Below are positions 45,479 to 53,947 of a stretch of 64,000 nucleotides of DNA, one piece after another. Below the pieces are notes generated by a model. It was not told the DNA's origin. It did not search any database and saw only the letters and a list, made by a program, of their open reading frames with translations. The translations under genes and the position numbers were made by a program. Position 1 is the first letter of the stretch. Each line of letters begins with the position of its first letter. Origin of the DNA: Methylocystis sp. Sn-Cys (GTDB lineage: Bacteria; Pseudomonadota; Alphaproteobacteria; Rhizobiales; Beijerinckiaceae). The stretch is from contig NZ_JAERVJ010000007.1 of NCBI RefSeq assembly GCF_016745395.1, positions 62,001 through 126,000 of the forward strand, written 5' to 3'.

Positions 45479-45583
45479 CGTCATTCCCGACGCCCGCAAA
45501 GCGGGCGATCGGGAATCCAGGAGCAAAACCAAAGCTCTTGTGGCTCTGGATTCCCGGTCGGGCCTTTGCCCGCCGGGAATGAC
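45479..45583. repeat. Palindromic repeat, CATTCCCG family (simple copy)
   Basis: The element begins GTCATTCCCGACGCCCGC and ends GCCGGGAATGAC, with hairpins CGCCCGCAAAGCGGGCG and GGGCCTTTGCCC. Compensating changes in the first hairpin relative to the copy at 53829 (GCTCGC to GCCCGC with matched partner) show that pairing is maintained. Confidence 0.85.
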
Positions 45584-45667
45584 CCAGTCGCGATGCGTGC
45601 TATTCAAAGAGGAGTGGATCGATGGTTTGGTCGGGGCTAAGCGCACCGAGGCCCGCTCCCGTAACCC

Positions 45668-46090
45668 CTAGACGCCGAAGGTCACGAGACCACGCTCGTC
45701 GATTGGCCAGGCGGGGTTCCACGCGATTTCCCAGGCGTGATCGTCTGGATCGGCGACGTAGCCGCGAAAACCGCCATGCGGCGGCTCGTCAGCAGGGCGG
45801 ATGATGACGCCGCCAGCCTGCTCGAGCCGTTTCATCAAGGGAATCACGTCCTCTTTCGCGGATACATTATGTGCGAGTGAGAAAGCGCCCGGTTGCAGCA
45901 GACCGGCGCGATTCATATCGGCTTCCAGGGCGGCCTTCAGGAAGGTCCCCAAAACGAAGCCGTTCATTTGATAGAAGACGATCTGGCTGGCCTCGAAAAC
46001 CGGCGACCACCCAAAGCCGTCGACGTAAAACCGCCGCGACCGATCGAGATCCATGACGCCAAGGGTAATGACGGAAATTTGTTGTTGCAC
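45668..46090 (-). CDS. VOC-family (glyoxalase/bleomycin resistance fold) protein
   Basis: The 140-residue protein has the paired beta-alpha-beta-beta-beta units of the vicinal oxygen chelate fold: VITLGVMDLDRSRRFYVDGFGW at the N-terminus, FVLGTFLK, and FRGYVADPDDHAWEIAWNP at the C-terminus with a likely metal-binding Glu. The reaction is unknown; many such proteins are lyases, dioxygenases or binding proteins. It starts with GTG at 46090 behind an AGGAGG site. Confidence 0.85.
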   Translation of the reverse strand: MQQQISVITLGVMDLDRSRRFYVDGFGWSPVFEASQIVFYQMNGFVLGTFLKAALEADMNRAGLLQPGAFSLAHNVSAKEDVIPLMKRLEQAGGVIIRPADEPPHGGFRGYVADPDDHAWEIAWNPAWPIDERGLVTFGV

Positions 46091-46357
46091 CCTAAGACCT
46101 CCTGTTCGCCGACACGCGATTGCATCGGGCGTTAAAGGCCAGGGGACTCATCGCTGTCGCGAAGGTCAGGACCCGCTTCCACGGGGATCGGGCTAACCGC
46201 ACCGATCTCTCCTTTTTTGACAGTCGGGGATTAGCAGCGCCTCGCCTGCTATTCAATGCCTCGTTGGGCAGAAACAGGCGCGTTTGCGTCGAAGAATGCA
46301 GCGGCTAGAGCCGCTCACCGATCTTCCGCGGCTCAGGGAATGCCCGCTGGAAAATTT

Positions 46358-46442
46358 TGGTGCGGTCGAGAGGACTCGAACCTCCACTGGTTGCCCAACT
46401 AGCACCTCAAGCTAGCGCGTCTACCAATTCCGCCACGACCGC
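46358..46442 (-). tRNA. tRNA-Leu (anticodon GAG)
   Basis: On the minus strand the gene reads from GCGGTCG at 46442 and ends with ACCA at 46358. The acceptor stem GCGGTCG/CGACCGC is perfect. The anticodon stem CTAGC/GCTAG encloses TTGAGGT, giving anticodon GAG (reads CUC/CUU). A class II variable arm and GTTCGAGTCC T arm are present. CCA is encoded. No integrase is beside it. Confidence 0.95.
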
Positions 46443-46793
46443 ATCGGGCGCTTCGACTTGTGCTGTGAAGCGCCGGCGCGCAGCCTCTAACAAATTGACT
46501 GGGCGCTGACAAGGGCGGCGCCATAATTTTGCAATCGACCGGGCGCCAAGGGGGGAAAAGTCGAGCCAAACCAAGGGAAAACCGCGCATGGGGGCATCTG
46601 GGGGAGCGGCCGGGCGCCCATGCGGGGCCTCGGGCGGGCGTCTTAGACCGTCCCTCCTCGGGCGTACAGATTCGACGCGCCCGAGCCTGGGTCGAGATGC
46701 CGCATAATCTTTCAGAAATGCAGGGGCCTGAGTGATTTGACAAGAGCGCGGCTATAGCCGAAGGGTTTCCCGGCGGCAAAAAACAAGAACGAA
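46443..46793. other. Intergenic region without recognised gene
   Basis: This 351-bp region between tRNA-Leu and the desaturase should hold the promoters for both. A GC-rich part (46600-46690) has several GGGC/GCCC runs that could pair, but no defined RNA family (4.5S, 6S or tmRNA) was recognised. No coding frame stands out. Confidence 0.3.
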
Positions 46794-47918
46794 ATGGCGC
46801 GTCGCGCGCCCCCGGGGAAGAAAAAATTGAACGACACGATCGCTACTTTAGGCGGTAGCCTGGAAACAGGCGAACCGGACGGGCGGGCGCTCGCCCAACG
46901 CATGGCGGCGCTCAAAAACGAGGCGCGCGAAAAGGGCTATTTCAACGTCCCGCTTTGGGAGCAGGCGCTTCGCGGCGTCGAGCTCGTCGGCGTTCCGACG
47001 CTGGCTTTCGCTTTGCTCGCGAAAGGCGGGCTTGCGGCCGCGGCCGGCGCGCTGCTGCTCGGCGTCCATTATCCGCGCACGGCGTATCTGGGCCATGACG
47101 TCGCCCATAACCAATGGGGACCGCGCGAGGAGCCGAAAGCGCGCGTCATGCTCGCGGCGGCGGCGCTGTTCCAGGGCTTCGGCGCCTCCTGGTGGGTGGA
47201 GAAGCACGAGCTGCATCACTCCTTCCCGAACGGGTGCAAGACGAACGCCGACGGCGTGCTGACGCCGATCGACGGCGATATCGATTCGGCGCCCTGGATC
47301 GTGTGGGACAAGCTCCTCGTCGAGCACAATGACACGGCCCAGATGTCCGGCTTCTCGAAGTTTCTCGCCCCCTTCCTGCGGCGGTTCCAGGTCGCCCTCT
47401 TCTTCCCGCTGCTCATGCTCGCCCGCTTCAACTGGAGCTGGCAGAGCATCGCGACCGCGGCGCGCAAAGAGAAGACGCTCGAGACGGCGCTTTGCGTGGC
47501 GCATTGGGTTCTGGGCCTCACGCTCGCGGGCTTCCTCACGCCGGGCGCCGCCTGGACGGGTTGGGCCTGGTTCGTGTTCGCGCAGCTTCTCGGCGGCTTC
47601 ATCCTCGCCTTCGTCTTCGTCCTCAATCACACGGGGATGGAAGTCTATGACGCGGCGAAGGCCATGGGCTTCTATGACCGTCAGGCGCGCTCGACCCGCA
47701 ACACGCCAACCTCGACCTTCCTGGATTGGCTTACCGGCGGCCTCAACAGCCAGATCGAGCACCATATGTTCCCGACCATGGCGCGGCGCAATTTGAGCAA
47801 GATGCGCGAGGCGACCCGCAAAGCCATGCAGGAGTGCGGCTACGCCTATCACGAGCTGAACAACCGCGAGGCCATGCGCGCGGTTCTGACGACCTTGGAC
47901 GAGGCCGCAAGGGCTTAA
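46794..47918 (+). CDS. Membrane fatty acid desaturase
   Basis: The 374-residue di-iron desaturase has the three histidine boxes of the acyl-lipid family: HDVAHN (near residue 102), HELHH (near 142) and QIEHH (near 321). Replacement of the first His of box 3 by Gln is typical of the front-end (delta-5/delta-6 type) branch, but the cytochrome b5 domain is missing. Membrane helices are at about 60-95, 190-215 and 235-285. It introduces a double bond into membrane fatty acids; position cannot be told. ATG 46794 lacks a good ribosome site; TTG 46827, 9 bp after GGGGAAG, is an alternative. Confidence 0.88.
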   Translation: MARRAPPGKKKLNDTIATLGGSLETGEPDGRALAQRMAALKNEAREKGYFNVPLWEQALRGVELVGVPTLAFALLAKGGLAAAAGALLLGVHYPRTAYLGHDVAHNQWGPREEPKARVMLAAAALFQGFGASWWVEKHELHHSFPNGCKTNADGVLTPIDGDIDSAPWIVWDKLLVEHNDTAQMSGFSKFLAPFLRRFQVALFFPLLMLARFNWSWQSIATAARKEKTLETALCVAHWVLGLTLAGFLTPGAAWTGWAWFVFAQLLGGFILAFVFVLNHTGMEVYDAAKAMGFYDRQARSTRNTPTSTFLDWLTGGLNSQIEHHMFPTMARRNLSKMREATRKAMQECGYAYHELNNREAMRAVLTTLDEAARA

Positions 47919-47987
47919 AACAATTCGGGAGGCTGATGCTGTCAGCCTCCCTACCAAAAGGCGCCAAGGCCCGGCCTCGCCTAAAAA

Positions 47988-48065
47988 TTAGATTGGCAGA
48001 ATCGCAGCCATTGCGCCGATCGTGATGAAGCCGGCCAAGGCGATCATTATCGTGAGCTTGTCCAT
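47988..48065 (-). CDS. Predicted 25-residue single-helix membrane peptide
   Basis: A 26-codon frame starts with ATG 48065 only 5 bp after a strong GGGGAGG ribosome site and encodes a peptide beginning MDKLTIMIALAGFITIGAM, almost entirely hydrophobic with a charged N-terminus. It would span the membrane once. The upstream region is a 292-bp intergenic space, enough for a promoter. No known family comes to mind; very short membrane peptides are often regulators or subunits of larger complexes. It converges with the desaturase gene. Confidence 0.5.
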   Translation of the reverse strand: MDKLTIMIALAGFITIGAMAAILPI

Positions 48066-48357
48066 CCGACCCTCCCCTGCCTCCGCCCAAATTGGCGCGA
48101 GCACGTCAATAACGCCACAGTTTTCTTTTGGTTGCATTCTGTGATGCAGCAAAATGCACCGAAAAATCTTCGCAAGCGCACAATCAAGCCGACGCAAGTC
48201 ACTGTCGAGCCTAAGAGAAATACTGTTCAATATTGCGAGACCGCTTTCCGACGGCCTCAGTGTTCCACAGCCGCCGAAAGAGACGTGTCGCTTCCGCCTT
48301 GATCCTGCCCGCCAACTCGGCAAAAGTTAGCCGCATTCATCCGATCCGGTCTGAGCG

Positions 48358-48960
48358 ATGGCGAGTCACTACGAGGTTCTTGGCGTCCACGAGGACGCGA
48401 CGCGGCGCGAGATCAACGCGGCCTATCGCCGTCTCGTCAAGCAGCATCATCCGGACAAGGGCGGCGACCCCGCCAAATTCCAGCGCGTGACGCAGGCCTA
48501 TAATGCGCTCAAAAGCGCGCCCGAGCGCGAGGCCTATGACTTCGAACATAAGTTCGGCAGCTTCCTCGACGAGACCGCCAACAAGCGCACGCTGCTGCAG
48601 CGGCTGAGCGCGTTTCTACGCGACCGCGCTTTCGCCGCGCTGAGCGCGCTCTCTTTCCTGCTCGGCGTGCTGCTGATCGACGCCGGCGACGGCGTCAACG
48701 AGAGTTACAATCCCTTTCTGCTGGCGGCGGGCTGCGCTTTCATCCTGCTATGCGTCGGCTTTTTCGCCAATCGCGGACAGGCTTACGACGGCCTTGGCGC
48801 GGCGCTGCTGCGCGCCGTGTTCTCGATCCTGTTTTTCCTCTTCGACGTGCTCATGCGCGTCTATGTGATTCTGGCGCTGATGTTTTCGGTCGTCGTTCTC
48901 GTCGCGCTGCTCAATTGGCTCAAGAAAAACTTCCTGCACCTGCTTCCGCTTCATTTCTGA
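48358..48960 (+). CDS. J-domain membrane protein (DnaJ-like)
   Basis: This 200-residue protein has an N-terminal J domain (residues 4-66) with the HPD motif at 31-33, needed to stimulate DnaK. It lacks the Gly/Phe, zinc-finger and C-terminal domains of DnaJ. Instead, four membrane helices are predicted (about 90-110, 120-140, 148-170 and 172-188). It probably recruits DnaK to the inner membrane. It overlaps the end of the opposite DUF72 gene by 10 bp. Confidence 0.88.
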   Translation: MASHYEVLGVHEDATRREINAAYRRLVKQHHPDKGGDPAKFQRVTQAYNALKSAPEREAYDFEHKFGSFLDETANKRTLLQRLSAFLRDRAFAALSALSFLLGVLLIDAGDGVNESYNPFLLAAGCAFILLCVGFFANRGQAYDGLGAALLRAVFSILFFLFDVLMRVYVILALMFSVVVLVALLNWLKKNFLHLLPLHF

Positions 48961-49751
48961 AGGCGTTCGATCAGCGCCATGGCGGCGGCGGGGTTTTTCT
49001 CCTTCGCGCCGCGAATGACATAAAGATAAACGTCGCGCCCGCTGCGTTTGGGCGTATTGGCGCAGATCCGCGGCAGATCGCCGGGCGCGCCGCCTTCCGC
49101 CCATTTTTGGGCGCGGGCGGCCCAGAGATCGAGCCGCTCGCGATCGTAGCCTTGCTTGCGCGACGCGCGCGTTCCCATGATGCGCGCATAGACGAAGGGC
49201 GCGGTGAGATCGGCGATCAGCGGAAAATCAGAATCGCCTTCGACGACGATCGCCGCGTGATGCGCGCGCGCCAAAGCGATGAATTCGCTCGTCACGAAGC
49301 TTTCGTCGCGCGCCTCGATCGCATGACGCAGCGCGACGCCTTCGCTCTCTCGCGGCAATGCTGACAGAAAGGCCGCGCAGAAATCGGGATCGAACTTGCG
49401 CGTCGGCGGGAATTGCCACAGCACAGGCCCGAGCTTTTCGCCGAGCGCCGCGACGCCGCTGTCGAAGAAATGCGCAATCGACTCTTTCACGTCATGCGGC
49501 GTTCGCCGGCTCATGGCGTAGCGCGGTGCCTTCACGCTGAAGACGAAGCCCTCGGGCGTCTGGTCGCGCCAGCTCAGATAGGTCTCGCGCGTTTGCGTTC
49601 GATAGAAAGTCGCGTTGATTTCGATCGAGGTGAGATGACGGCTCGCATATTCCAGCTCATGCGACGTCGGCAGTCCCGGCGGGTAGAACGCCTCGCGCCA
49701 GGGCGCAAAGCTCCAGCCTCCGACGCCGACATAAATGCGGCCCGTCGTCAT
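48951..49751 (-). CDS. DUF72 (YecE-type TIM barrel) protein
   Basis: This 266-residue protein matches DUF72. Characteristic blocks are IYVGVGGWSFAPWREAFYP, EYASRHLTSIEINATFYR, WRDQTPEGFVFSVKAPRY, LGPVLWQFPP and the C-terminal VYLYVIRGAKEKNPAAA. The biochemical activity is not established in the family; a TIM-barrel fold is known from structures. The start MTTGRIYVG at 49751 is preferred over one 29 codons upstream. No signal peptide. Confidence 0.9.
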   Translation of the reverse strand: MTTGRIYVGVGGWSFAPWREAFYPPGLPTSHELEYASRHLTSIEINATFYRTQTRETYLSWRDQTPEGFVFSVKAPRYAMSRRTPHDVKESIAHFFDSGVAALGEKLGPVLWQFPPTRKFDPDFCAAFLSALPRESEGVALRHAIEARDESFVTSEFIALARAHHAAIVVEGDSDFPLIADLTAPFVYARIMGTRASRKQGYDRERLDLWAARAQKWAEGGAPGDLPRICANTPKRSGRDVYLYVIRGAKEKNPAAAMALIERLQK

Positions 49752-50014
49752 CCGCGCTCCTTTGCCCACGACTGGAGTTAGCGCGCGCGTCGCGGCGAGC
49801 GAGGGTGAACCGGCGCTGGGAAATTGTCTTGTGATCATTGCTCCTCGAAAAAGTGATCGAGAAGAAAGGAAGGATTATGGCTGCGCGGCGGGAAGACGGC
49901 GCCGAAATGTGATTGTCCTCGATTACAATCACGCGCGATGTGCGGGCGCGCACAGGACTTTTTTGCGGAGCTTGTTACTGTCGCGCCCAACTCGAACCAA
50001 GAGAGATTCGGCTC

Positions 50015-50419
50015 GTGCCAGACTTTTTCTCCGGCCTTTTGGCGTTCGCTGTTTATTTCACGGGCGCAGCAGGCTTCTGCGCCATTTTCTGTGTCGTTTA
50101 CACGCGGGTGACGCGGCACGACGAATTCGCGCTCATTGTCGCGACGCAGAGCGCCTCCGCGGCAATCGCCTTCGGCGGCAGCCTTGTGGGATTTGCGATC
50201 TCGCTTGCGGCGGCGATCCACCATACAGGCTCCATCGCTGAATTCGCCGTCTGGGGCGTTGTCGCGCTCGTCACGCAGATCATCGCCTATGGGCTTGCAC
50301 GGCTTGCGCATCCGGGGCTGTCGCAGGCCATCCAGGAGAATGTGCTCTCGGCGGCAATCTGGGTCGCCGCCGTCTCCATCGCGGCCGGCCTGCTCAGCGC
50401 CGCCTGCATGAGCCCGTAA
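50015..50419 (+). CDS. DUF350 membrane protein (YjfL-like)
   Basis: The 134-residue product has four predicted helices (about 5-28, 42-66, 73-95 and 108-130) in two similar pairs, as in the DUF350 family, which includes E. coli YjfL. The start is GTG 50015 (VPDFFSGLLAF) with an AGAGAG site. It is followed after 4 bp by a small Ser/Gly-rich protein and then by an ATP-grasp gene, the same order as yjfL-yjfM-yjfC in E. coli. The function is unknown; links to envelope stress have been proposed because these genes sit near pspA homologues. Confidence 0.85.
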   Translation: MPDFFSGLLAFAVYFTGAAGFCAIFCVVYTRVTRHDEFALIVATQSASAAIAFGGSLVGFAISLAAAIHHTGSIAEFAVWGVVALVTQIIAYGLARLAHPGLSQAIQENVLSAAIWVAAVSIAAGLLSAACMSP

Positions 50420-50423
50420 CGCC

Positions 50424-50777
50424 ATGGCCGACGGGACGCCCAAGGACTTCGGCAGGCGCGCGCCGCCCGTCGTTCTGCAGAAACCCAAAACGTCGAAGGA
50501 ACGACCGAACTCGATGCTTCCCCAACGGAAGCGTTCGCTTGCCGTGTCCCTTGTTGTGGTGGGCGCGGTCTCGCTCGGCGGCTACGGGCTCTACGAATGG
50601 ATCGAAAGCCCGCACTGCGAGCCGGACCCGAATAATCCCGACCAGCAGATCTGCAGGCATAGCAACGGCTCGACCTCACACAGCTCCAGGGGCTGGCATT
50701 GGTCGTCGGGCTCCAGCGCCTCGACCCATGGCGTCTCCTTCGGCGGCTTTGGACACTCTGGCAGCGGCGGCGGCTGA
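50424..50777 (+). CDS. Small membrane protein with Ser/Gly/His-rich tail (YjfM-position)
   Basis: This 117-residue protein has a positively charged N-terminus, one membrane helix (about 38-58, AVSLVVVGAVSLGGYGLY), two cysteines (PHCEPD and QICRH) and a Ser/Gly/His-rich tail (GWHWSSGSS, GGFGHSGSGGG). Position suggests a counterpart of E. coli YjfM (DUF1190), but it is much shorter and the similarity is limited to membrane anchor plus low-complexity tail. Its stop overlaps the next ATG by one base (TGATG), a sign of coupled translation. Confidence 0.7.
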   Translation: MADGTPKDFGRRAPPVVLQKPKTSKERPNSMLPQRKRSLAVSLVVVGAVSLGGYGLYEWIESPHCEPDPNNPDQQICRHSNGSTSHSSRGWHWSSGSSASTHGVSFGGFGHSGSGGG

Positions 50778-51934
50778 TGAAACGAGAAATCTCACGACCC
50801 CGTCCCGGCGTCGAAGCGCATTTCAAAAACATCGGCTTCGCCTACGCCCATATGGACGGCGAGCCTTATTGGGACGAAAGCGCGCGCTATATCTTCACCC
50901 TTCGCGAGATCGAAGACGACATCGAGGCCGCAACGCGCGAGCTCGACGCGCTCTGTCTGGAGCTCGTCGGCCGCATTGCGGAAAGCGAAGAGACGATGGA
51001 TCGCCTGCATGTGGCGAAACATGCGCGCGAGCTTATCGCCGAGAGCTGGAAGCGGCGCGACCCTTCGCTTTATGGCCGCTTCGACCTTGCTTACGACAGC
51101 AAGGGCCCGGCAAAGCTCCTCGAATATAACGCCGACACCCCGACGAGCCTGTTCGAAACCGGCGTCGTGCAATGGCATTGGCTGGAGCAGCTCACAGCGA
51201 GCGGCGAGCTGCCGCAGCACGCCGATCAGTTCAACTCGCTGCACGACAGGCTGATCGCGCGCTGGGCAGAGATCGCGCCCGAGCGTCTCGTGCATTTCGG
51301 CGCGATGAGCGACAGCGTCGAGGATTTCGGCACCGCGGCCTATCTCGCAGATTGTGCGGTGCAAGCGGGATGCGGCGCCGCGCTGCTCGACATGCACGAC
51401 GTCGGCCTCGACGGCGCGCATTTCTGCGACCGCGACGGGCGCAAGATCGAGACGCTGTTCAAGCTCTATCCTTGGGAGTGGATGTTCGCGGACACGTTTT
51501 CCCATGCGCCGGCCATGCGCGTCACGCGCTTCGTCGAGCCGCCATGGAAGGCGCTGCTCTCCAACAAGGGCATGTTGGCGCTGTTGTGGGAGATGGCGCC
51601 GGGGCATCCAAATTTGCTCGAATGCTATTTCGCCAGCAATCCCCGCGCGGCGGCGCTCGGCCAGAGCTACGCCAAAAAGCCGATCTACTCGCGCGAAGGC
51701 GCCAATGTGCTGCTCATGAAGGACGGCGCCGCCATCGCCAGCACGCCCGGCGACTACGGCGCCGAGGGCCATGTGCGGCAGGCGTTACATATGCTGCCCT
51801 GTTTCGATGGGCGCTATCCGGTTGTCGGCTCCTGGGTGGTGGGCGGCGAACCGGCGGGCATGGGGCTGCGCGAGGACGCGACGCCTCTTACATCGAACCA
51901 CTCGCGCTTCGTCCCGCACGCGATCGTCGGTTAG
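50777..51934 (+). CDS. Glutathionylspermidine synthase-family ATP-grasp protein (YjfC-like)
   Basis: The 385-residue product matches the ATP-grasp synthetase domain of glutathionylspermidine synthase. Blocks include PYWDESARYIFT, LLEYNADTPTSLFE, KLYPWEWMFAD, AMRVTRFVEPPWKALLSNKG, WEMAPGHPNLLECYF, and the C-terminal GGEPAGMGLRED with SNHSRFVPHAIV. The amidase half of true Gss is absent, so it is like E. coli YjfC and YgiC, whose ligase substrates are unknown. An amide bond between a carboxyl and an amine made with ATP is the family reaction. It ends the DUF350 cluster. Confidence 0.9.
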   Translation: MKREISRPRPGVEAHFKNIGFAYAHMDGEPYWDESARYIFTLREIEDDIEAATRELDALCLELVGRIAESEETMDRLHVAKHARELIAESWKRRDPSLYGRFDLAYDSKGPAKLLEYNADTPTSLFETGVVQWHWLEQLTASGELPQHADQFNSLHDRLIARWAEIAPERLVHFGAMSDSVEDFGTAAYLADCAVQAGCGAALLDMHDVGLDGAHFCDRDGRKIETLFKLYPWEWMFADTFSHAPAMRVTRFVEPPWKALLSNKGMLALLWEMAPGHPNLLECYFASNPRAAALGQSYAKKPIYSREGANVLLMKDGAAIASTPGDYGAEGHVRQALHMLPCFDGRYPVVGSWVVGGEPAGMGLREDATPLTSNHSRFVPHAIVG

Positions 51935-51999
51935 GCGCGGGACCGCCGCCGCCCGGCCGCTAAATAAATCCCTAGCCGGACCAACAGACGGAGGCGATC

Positions 52000-52458
52000 A
52001 TGCGGCTGACCTCGACGGCGTTACAGGACGGCGGCAATATTCCGCGCGCGTTCACCTGCGACGGGGACGATCGTTCGCCGTCGCTCGCTTGGGCGGAGGC
52101 CCCCGACGAGACGCAAAGCTTCGCTCTGATTGTCGACGATCTCGATGCGCCGAGCGGCGTGTTCGCGCATTGGGCCTGCTACGACATTCCCAAGGATTAC
52201 ACTGCTCTCGAGGAAGACTCCGGGCGGCCGGCGACCTCGGATATTCTTCGCCACGGCCAGAATGATTTTCGGGAACTCGGCTATAACGGCCCCTGCCCGC
52301 CGCATGGCCACGGGCTGCATCGCTACCGTTTCCGGCTGTTTGCGCTGGACTGCCCCGAGCTGCCGCTCGGCCCGCGCCCGAGCTGTAAGCAGGTCGAGGA
52401 GGCGACGCATGGGCGCGTTCTCGCGGAAGCGCGGCTGATGGGGCGTTACGGGCGCTGA
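52000..52458 (+). CDS. YbhB/YbcL family (PEBP fold) protein
   Basis: This 152-residue cytoplasmic protein has the phosphatidylethanolamine-binding fold: IPRAFTCDGDDRSPSLAW near the N-terminus, FALIVDDLDAPSGVFAHWACYDIP (the anion-binding Asp and His-Trp), and GYNGPCPPHGHGLHRYRFRLFAL. All ligand-pocket residues are in place. The role of bacterial PEBP proteins is unclear. It is 65 bp downstream of the ATP-grasp gene and followed by a nested repeat. Confidence 0.9.
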   Translation: MRLTSTALQDGGNIPRAFTCDGDDRSPSLAWAEAPDETQSFALIVDDLDAPSGVFAHWACYDIPKDYTALEEDSGRPATSDILRHGQNDFRELGYNGPCPPHGHGLHRYRFRLFALDCPELPLGPRPSCKQVEEATHGRVLAEARLMGRYGR

Positions 52459-52476
52459 GACGAGATTCAAGTTCGT

Positions 52477-52657
52477 TGTCATTCCCACGCTCGCGAGCGA
52501 GTGATCGGGAATCCAGAGCAAACCTGCGCCGTCATTGCGAGCGAAGCGAAGCAATCCAGAGCCCCGCCTCGGCCCTGGATTGCTTCGTCGCTTCGCTCCT
52601 CGCAATGACGGTGGGGGCCGGATTTCTGATCGGGCCTTCGGCCGGCCGGGAATCCCC
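52477..52657. repeat. Nested palindromic repeat (second copy, inverted relative to 19862-20057)
   Basis: The outer arms begin TGTCATTCCCACGCTCGCGA and end GGCCGGCCGGGAATCCCCG. The inner palindrome (about 52533-52610) runs from CGTCATTGCGAGCGAAGCG to CTCGCAATGACGG. Its reverse complement matches 19880-20050 almost base for base, including the central GGGCCGAGGCGGGGCTCTGG. The right outer arm has decayed. Confidence 0.88.
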
Positions 52658-52729
52658 GTGCTTGCGCGCATAATCCGGATTCAAAAATGCTGTAAAAGAG
52701 AGTCATTGCTTTTAGTATCGGAGGTTGTC

Positions 52730-53077
52730 ATGGCGGTTTTCAAGCTTCCCCTCTCGGGCGACGTGCCTGTCAACGTCGCGCCCTTTTTGAATCCCTTCGG
52801 GATTGTCGGCAGCAATTTTTCCTTCATGAATATTGATCTTGGCCAATCCAGCGCGCCGCAGGTCGAGCAACAGGTGCTCAAAGACGTAGGCAGCTACGGC
52901 AAGCAACTCGGGCGCGTCGGCGACGCCCTGCGCGTGCTCGTCGAACAGCTCGACGAGAGGGAGTTGTCGAAGAAGGATAAGAAGGCCATCCGCGCCTTTC
53001 TCGCTATGCTCGATGAAATCGACGACATCAAGCGCGCGCAAGGCCGCGCGCCGGCGCCGAATGGCGAGGCGCCATGA
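52730..53077 (+). CDS. Hypothetical protein upstream of and overlapping lipB
   Basis: This 115-residue protein starts [20 protein letters not shown] behind a CGGAGG site. The N-terminal half contains [20 protein letters not shown]; the C-terminal half is a charged helix ([30 protein letters not shown]). No cysteines or membrane segment. It overlaps lipB as ATGA, so co-translation is likely, but nothing ties it to lipoate metabolism. I do not recognise the family. Confidence 0.65.
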   Translation: MAVFKLPLSGDVPVNVAPFLNPFGIVGSNFSFMNIDLGQSSAPQVEQQVLKDVGSYGKQLGRVGDALRVLVEQLDERELSKKDKKAIRAFLAMLDEIDDIKRAQGRAPAPNGEAP

Positions 53078-53793
53078 CCGCTCCCTCCTGCCCTCCTCGC
53101 GATATGATCACGCCCGCGCTCTCGCCCCGCGCCGGCGCGCCGCCGGTCGAGTGGCGCATAAGCGACGGCCTCGTCGGCTATGAAGAGGCCCTCGCCTTCA
53201 TGGAGGACCGCGTAGCCGCGATCGCGCGCGGCGCGGCGCCCGAATGCGTCTGGCTGCTCGAGCATCCGCCGATCTACACGGCCGGAACCTCGGCCAAGGA
53301 CAGCGACCTTCTCGACGCGCGCTTCCCCGTCCACCGCACGGGCCGCGGCGGGCAATTCACCTATCACGGCCCCGGTCAGCGGATCGCCTATGTGATGCTC
53401 GACCTCACGCAAAGGCGCCGTGACATCCGCGCCTTTGTCTGTGCGCTCGAATCCTGGCTCATCGCCACGCTCGCGGATTTCGGCGTCGCCGGCGAACGCC
53501 GCGAGGCGCGCGTCGGCGTCTGGGTGAAGCGGCCCGACAAAGCGCCCGGACCGAATGGCGAAATGGCCGAAGACAAAATCGCCGCCATCGGCGTGCGCCT
53601 GCGCCAATGGGTGAGCTTTCACGGCATTGCGCTCAATGTCGCGCCCGACCTCTCGCACTTCTCCGGCATTGCGCCTTGCGGGGTGCGGGAACGCCATCTG
53701 GCCGTCACGAGCCTGAAAGACTTGGGCGCGCCCGCCACTATCGCCGACGTCGACGCGGCGCTGCGGCGCCATTTCGAGGCGATCTTCGGCTGA
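53074..53793 (+). CDS. lipB: Octanoyltransferase LipB
   Basis: LipB (239 residues) moves octanoyl groups from acyl carrier protein to lipoyl domains of 2-oxo acid dehydrogenases and GcvH, before sulfur insertion by LipA. The substrate loop [12 protein letters not shown] is at 91-102; Lys168 in [10 protein letters not shown] and the acyl-carrying Cys202 in GIAPCGV are both present. The N-terminal 25 residues ([20 protein letters not shown]) are longer than usual; an internal ATG at residue 11 is an alternative start. lipA is not adjacent. Confidence 0.95.
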   Translation: MTAPSCPPRDMITPALSPRAGAPPVEWRISDGLVGYEEALAFMEDRVAAIARGAAPECVWLLEHPPIYTAGTSAKDSDLLDARFPVHRTGRGGQFTYHGPGQRIAYVMLDLTQRRRDIRAFVCALESWLIATLADFGVAGERREARVGVWVKRPDKAPGPNGEMAEDKIAAIGVRLRQWVSFHGIALNVAPDLSHFSGIAPCGVRERHLAVTSLKDLGAPATIADVDAALRRHFEAIFG

Positions 53794-53828
53794 CCTGCTC
53801 TTATACGAAATCTGCTTGACTGGTTCGG

Positions 53829-53933
53829 TGTCATTCCCGACGCTCGCAAAGCGAGCGATCGGGAATCCAGAGCAAAACCGGCGCTTTTTGGCTCTGGATT
53901 CCCGGTCGGGCTTTCAGCCCGCCGGGAATGACA
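53829..53933. repeat. Palindromic repeat, CATTCCCG family (simple copy)
   Basis: This copy is the most regular: TGTCATTCCCGACGCTCGC at the left, GCCGGGAATGACAC at the right, inner hairpins CGCTCGCAAAGCGAGCG and GGGCTTTCAGCCC, and a central pair ATCCAGAGCAAAACC / TTTTTGGCTCTGGAT. It lies between converging lipB and the acylphosphatase gene. Confidence 0.88.
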
Positions 53934-53947
53934 CGTCCCCCAATTGT

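Noticed and set aside
46358-46442. tRNA-Leu as a second integration site
   Set aside because: No integrase or duplicated tRNA end lies nearby.
46600-46700. Structured RNA (4.5S, 6S or tmRNA) in the GC-rich gap before the desaturase
   Set aside because: None of the conserved sequence cores of these RNAs is present.
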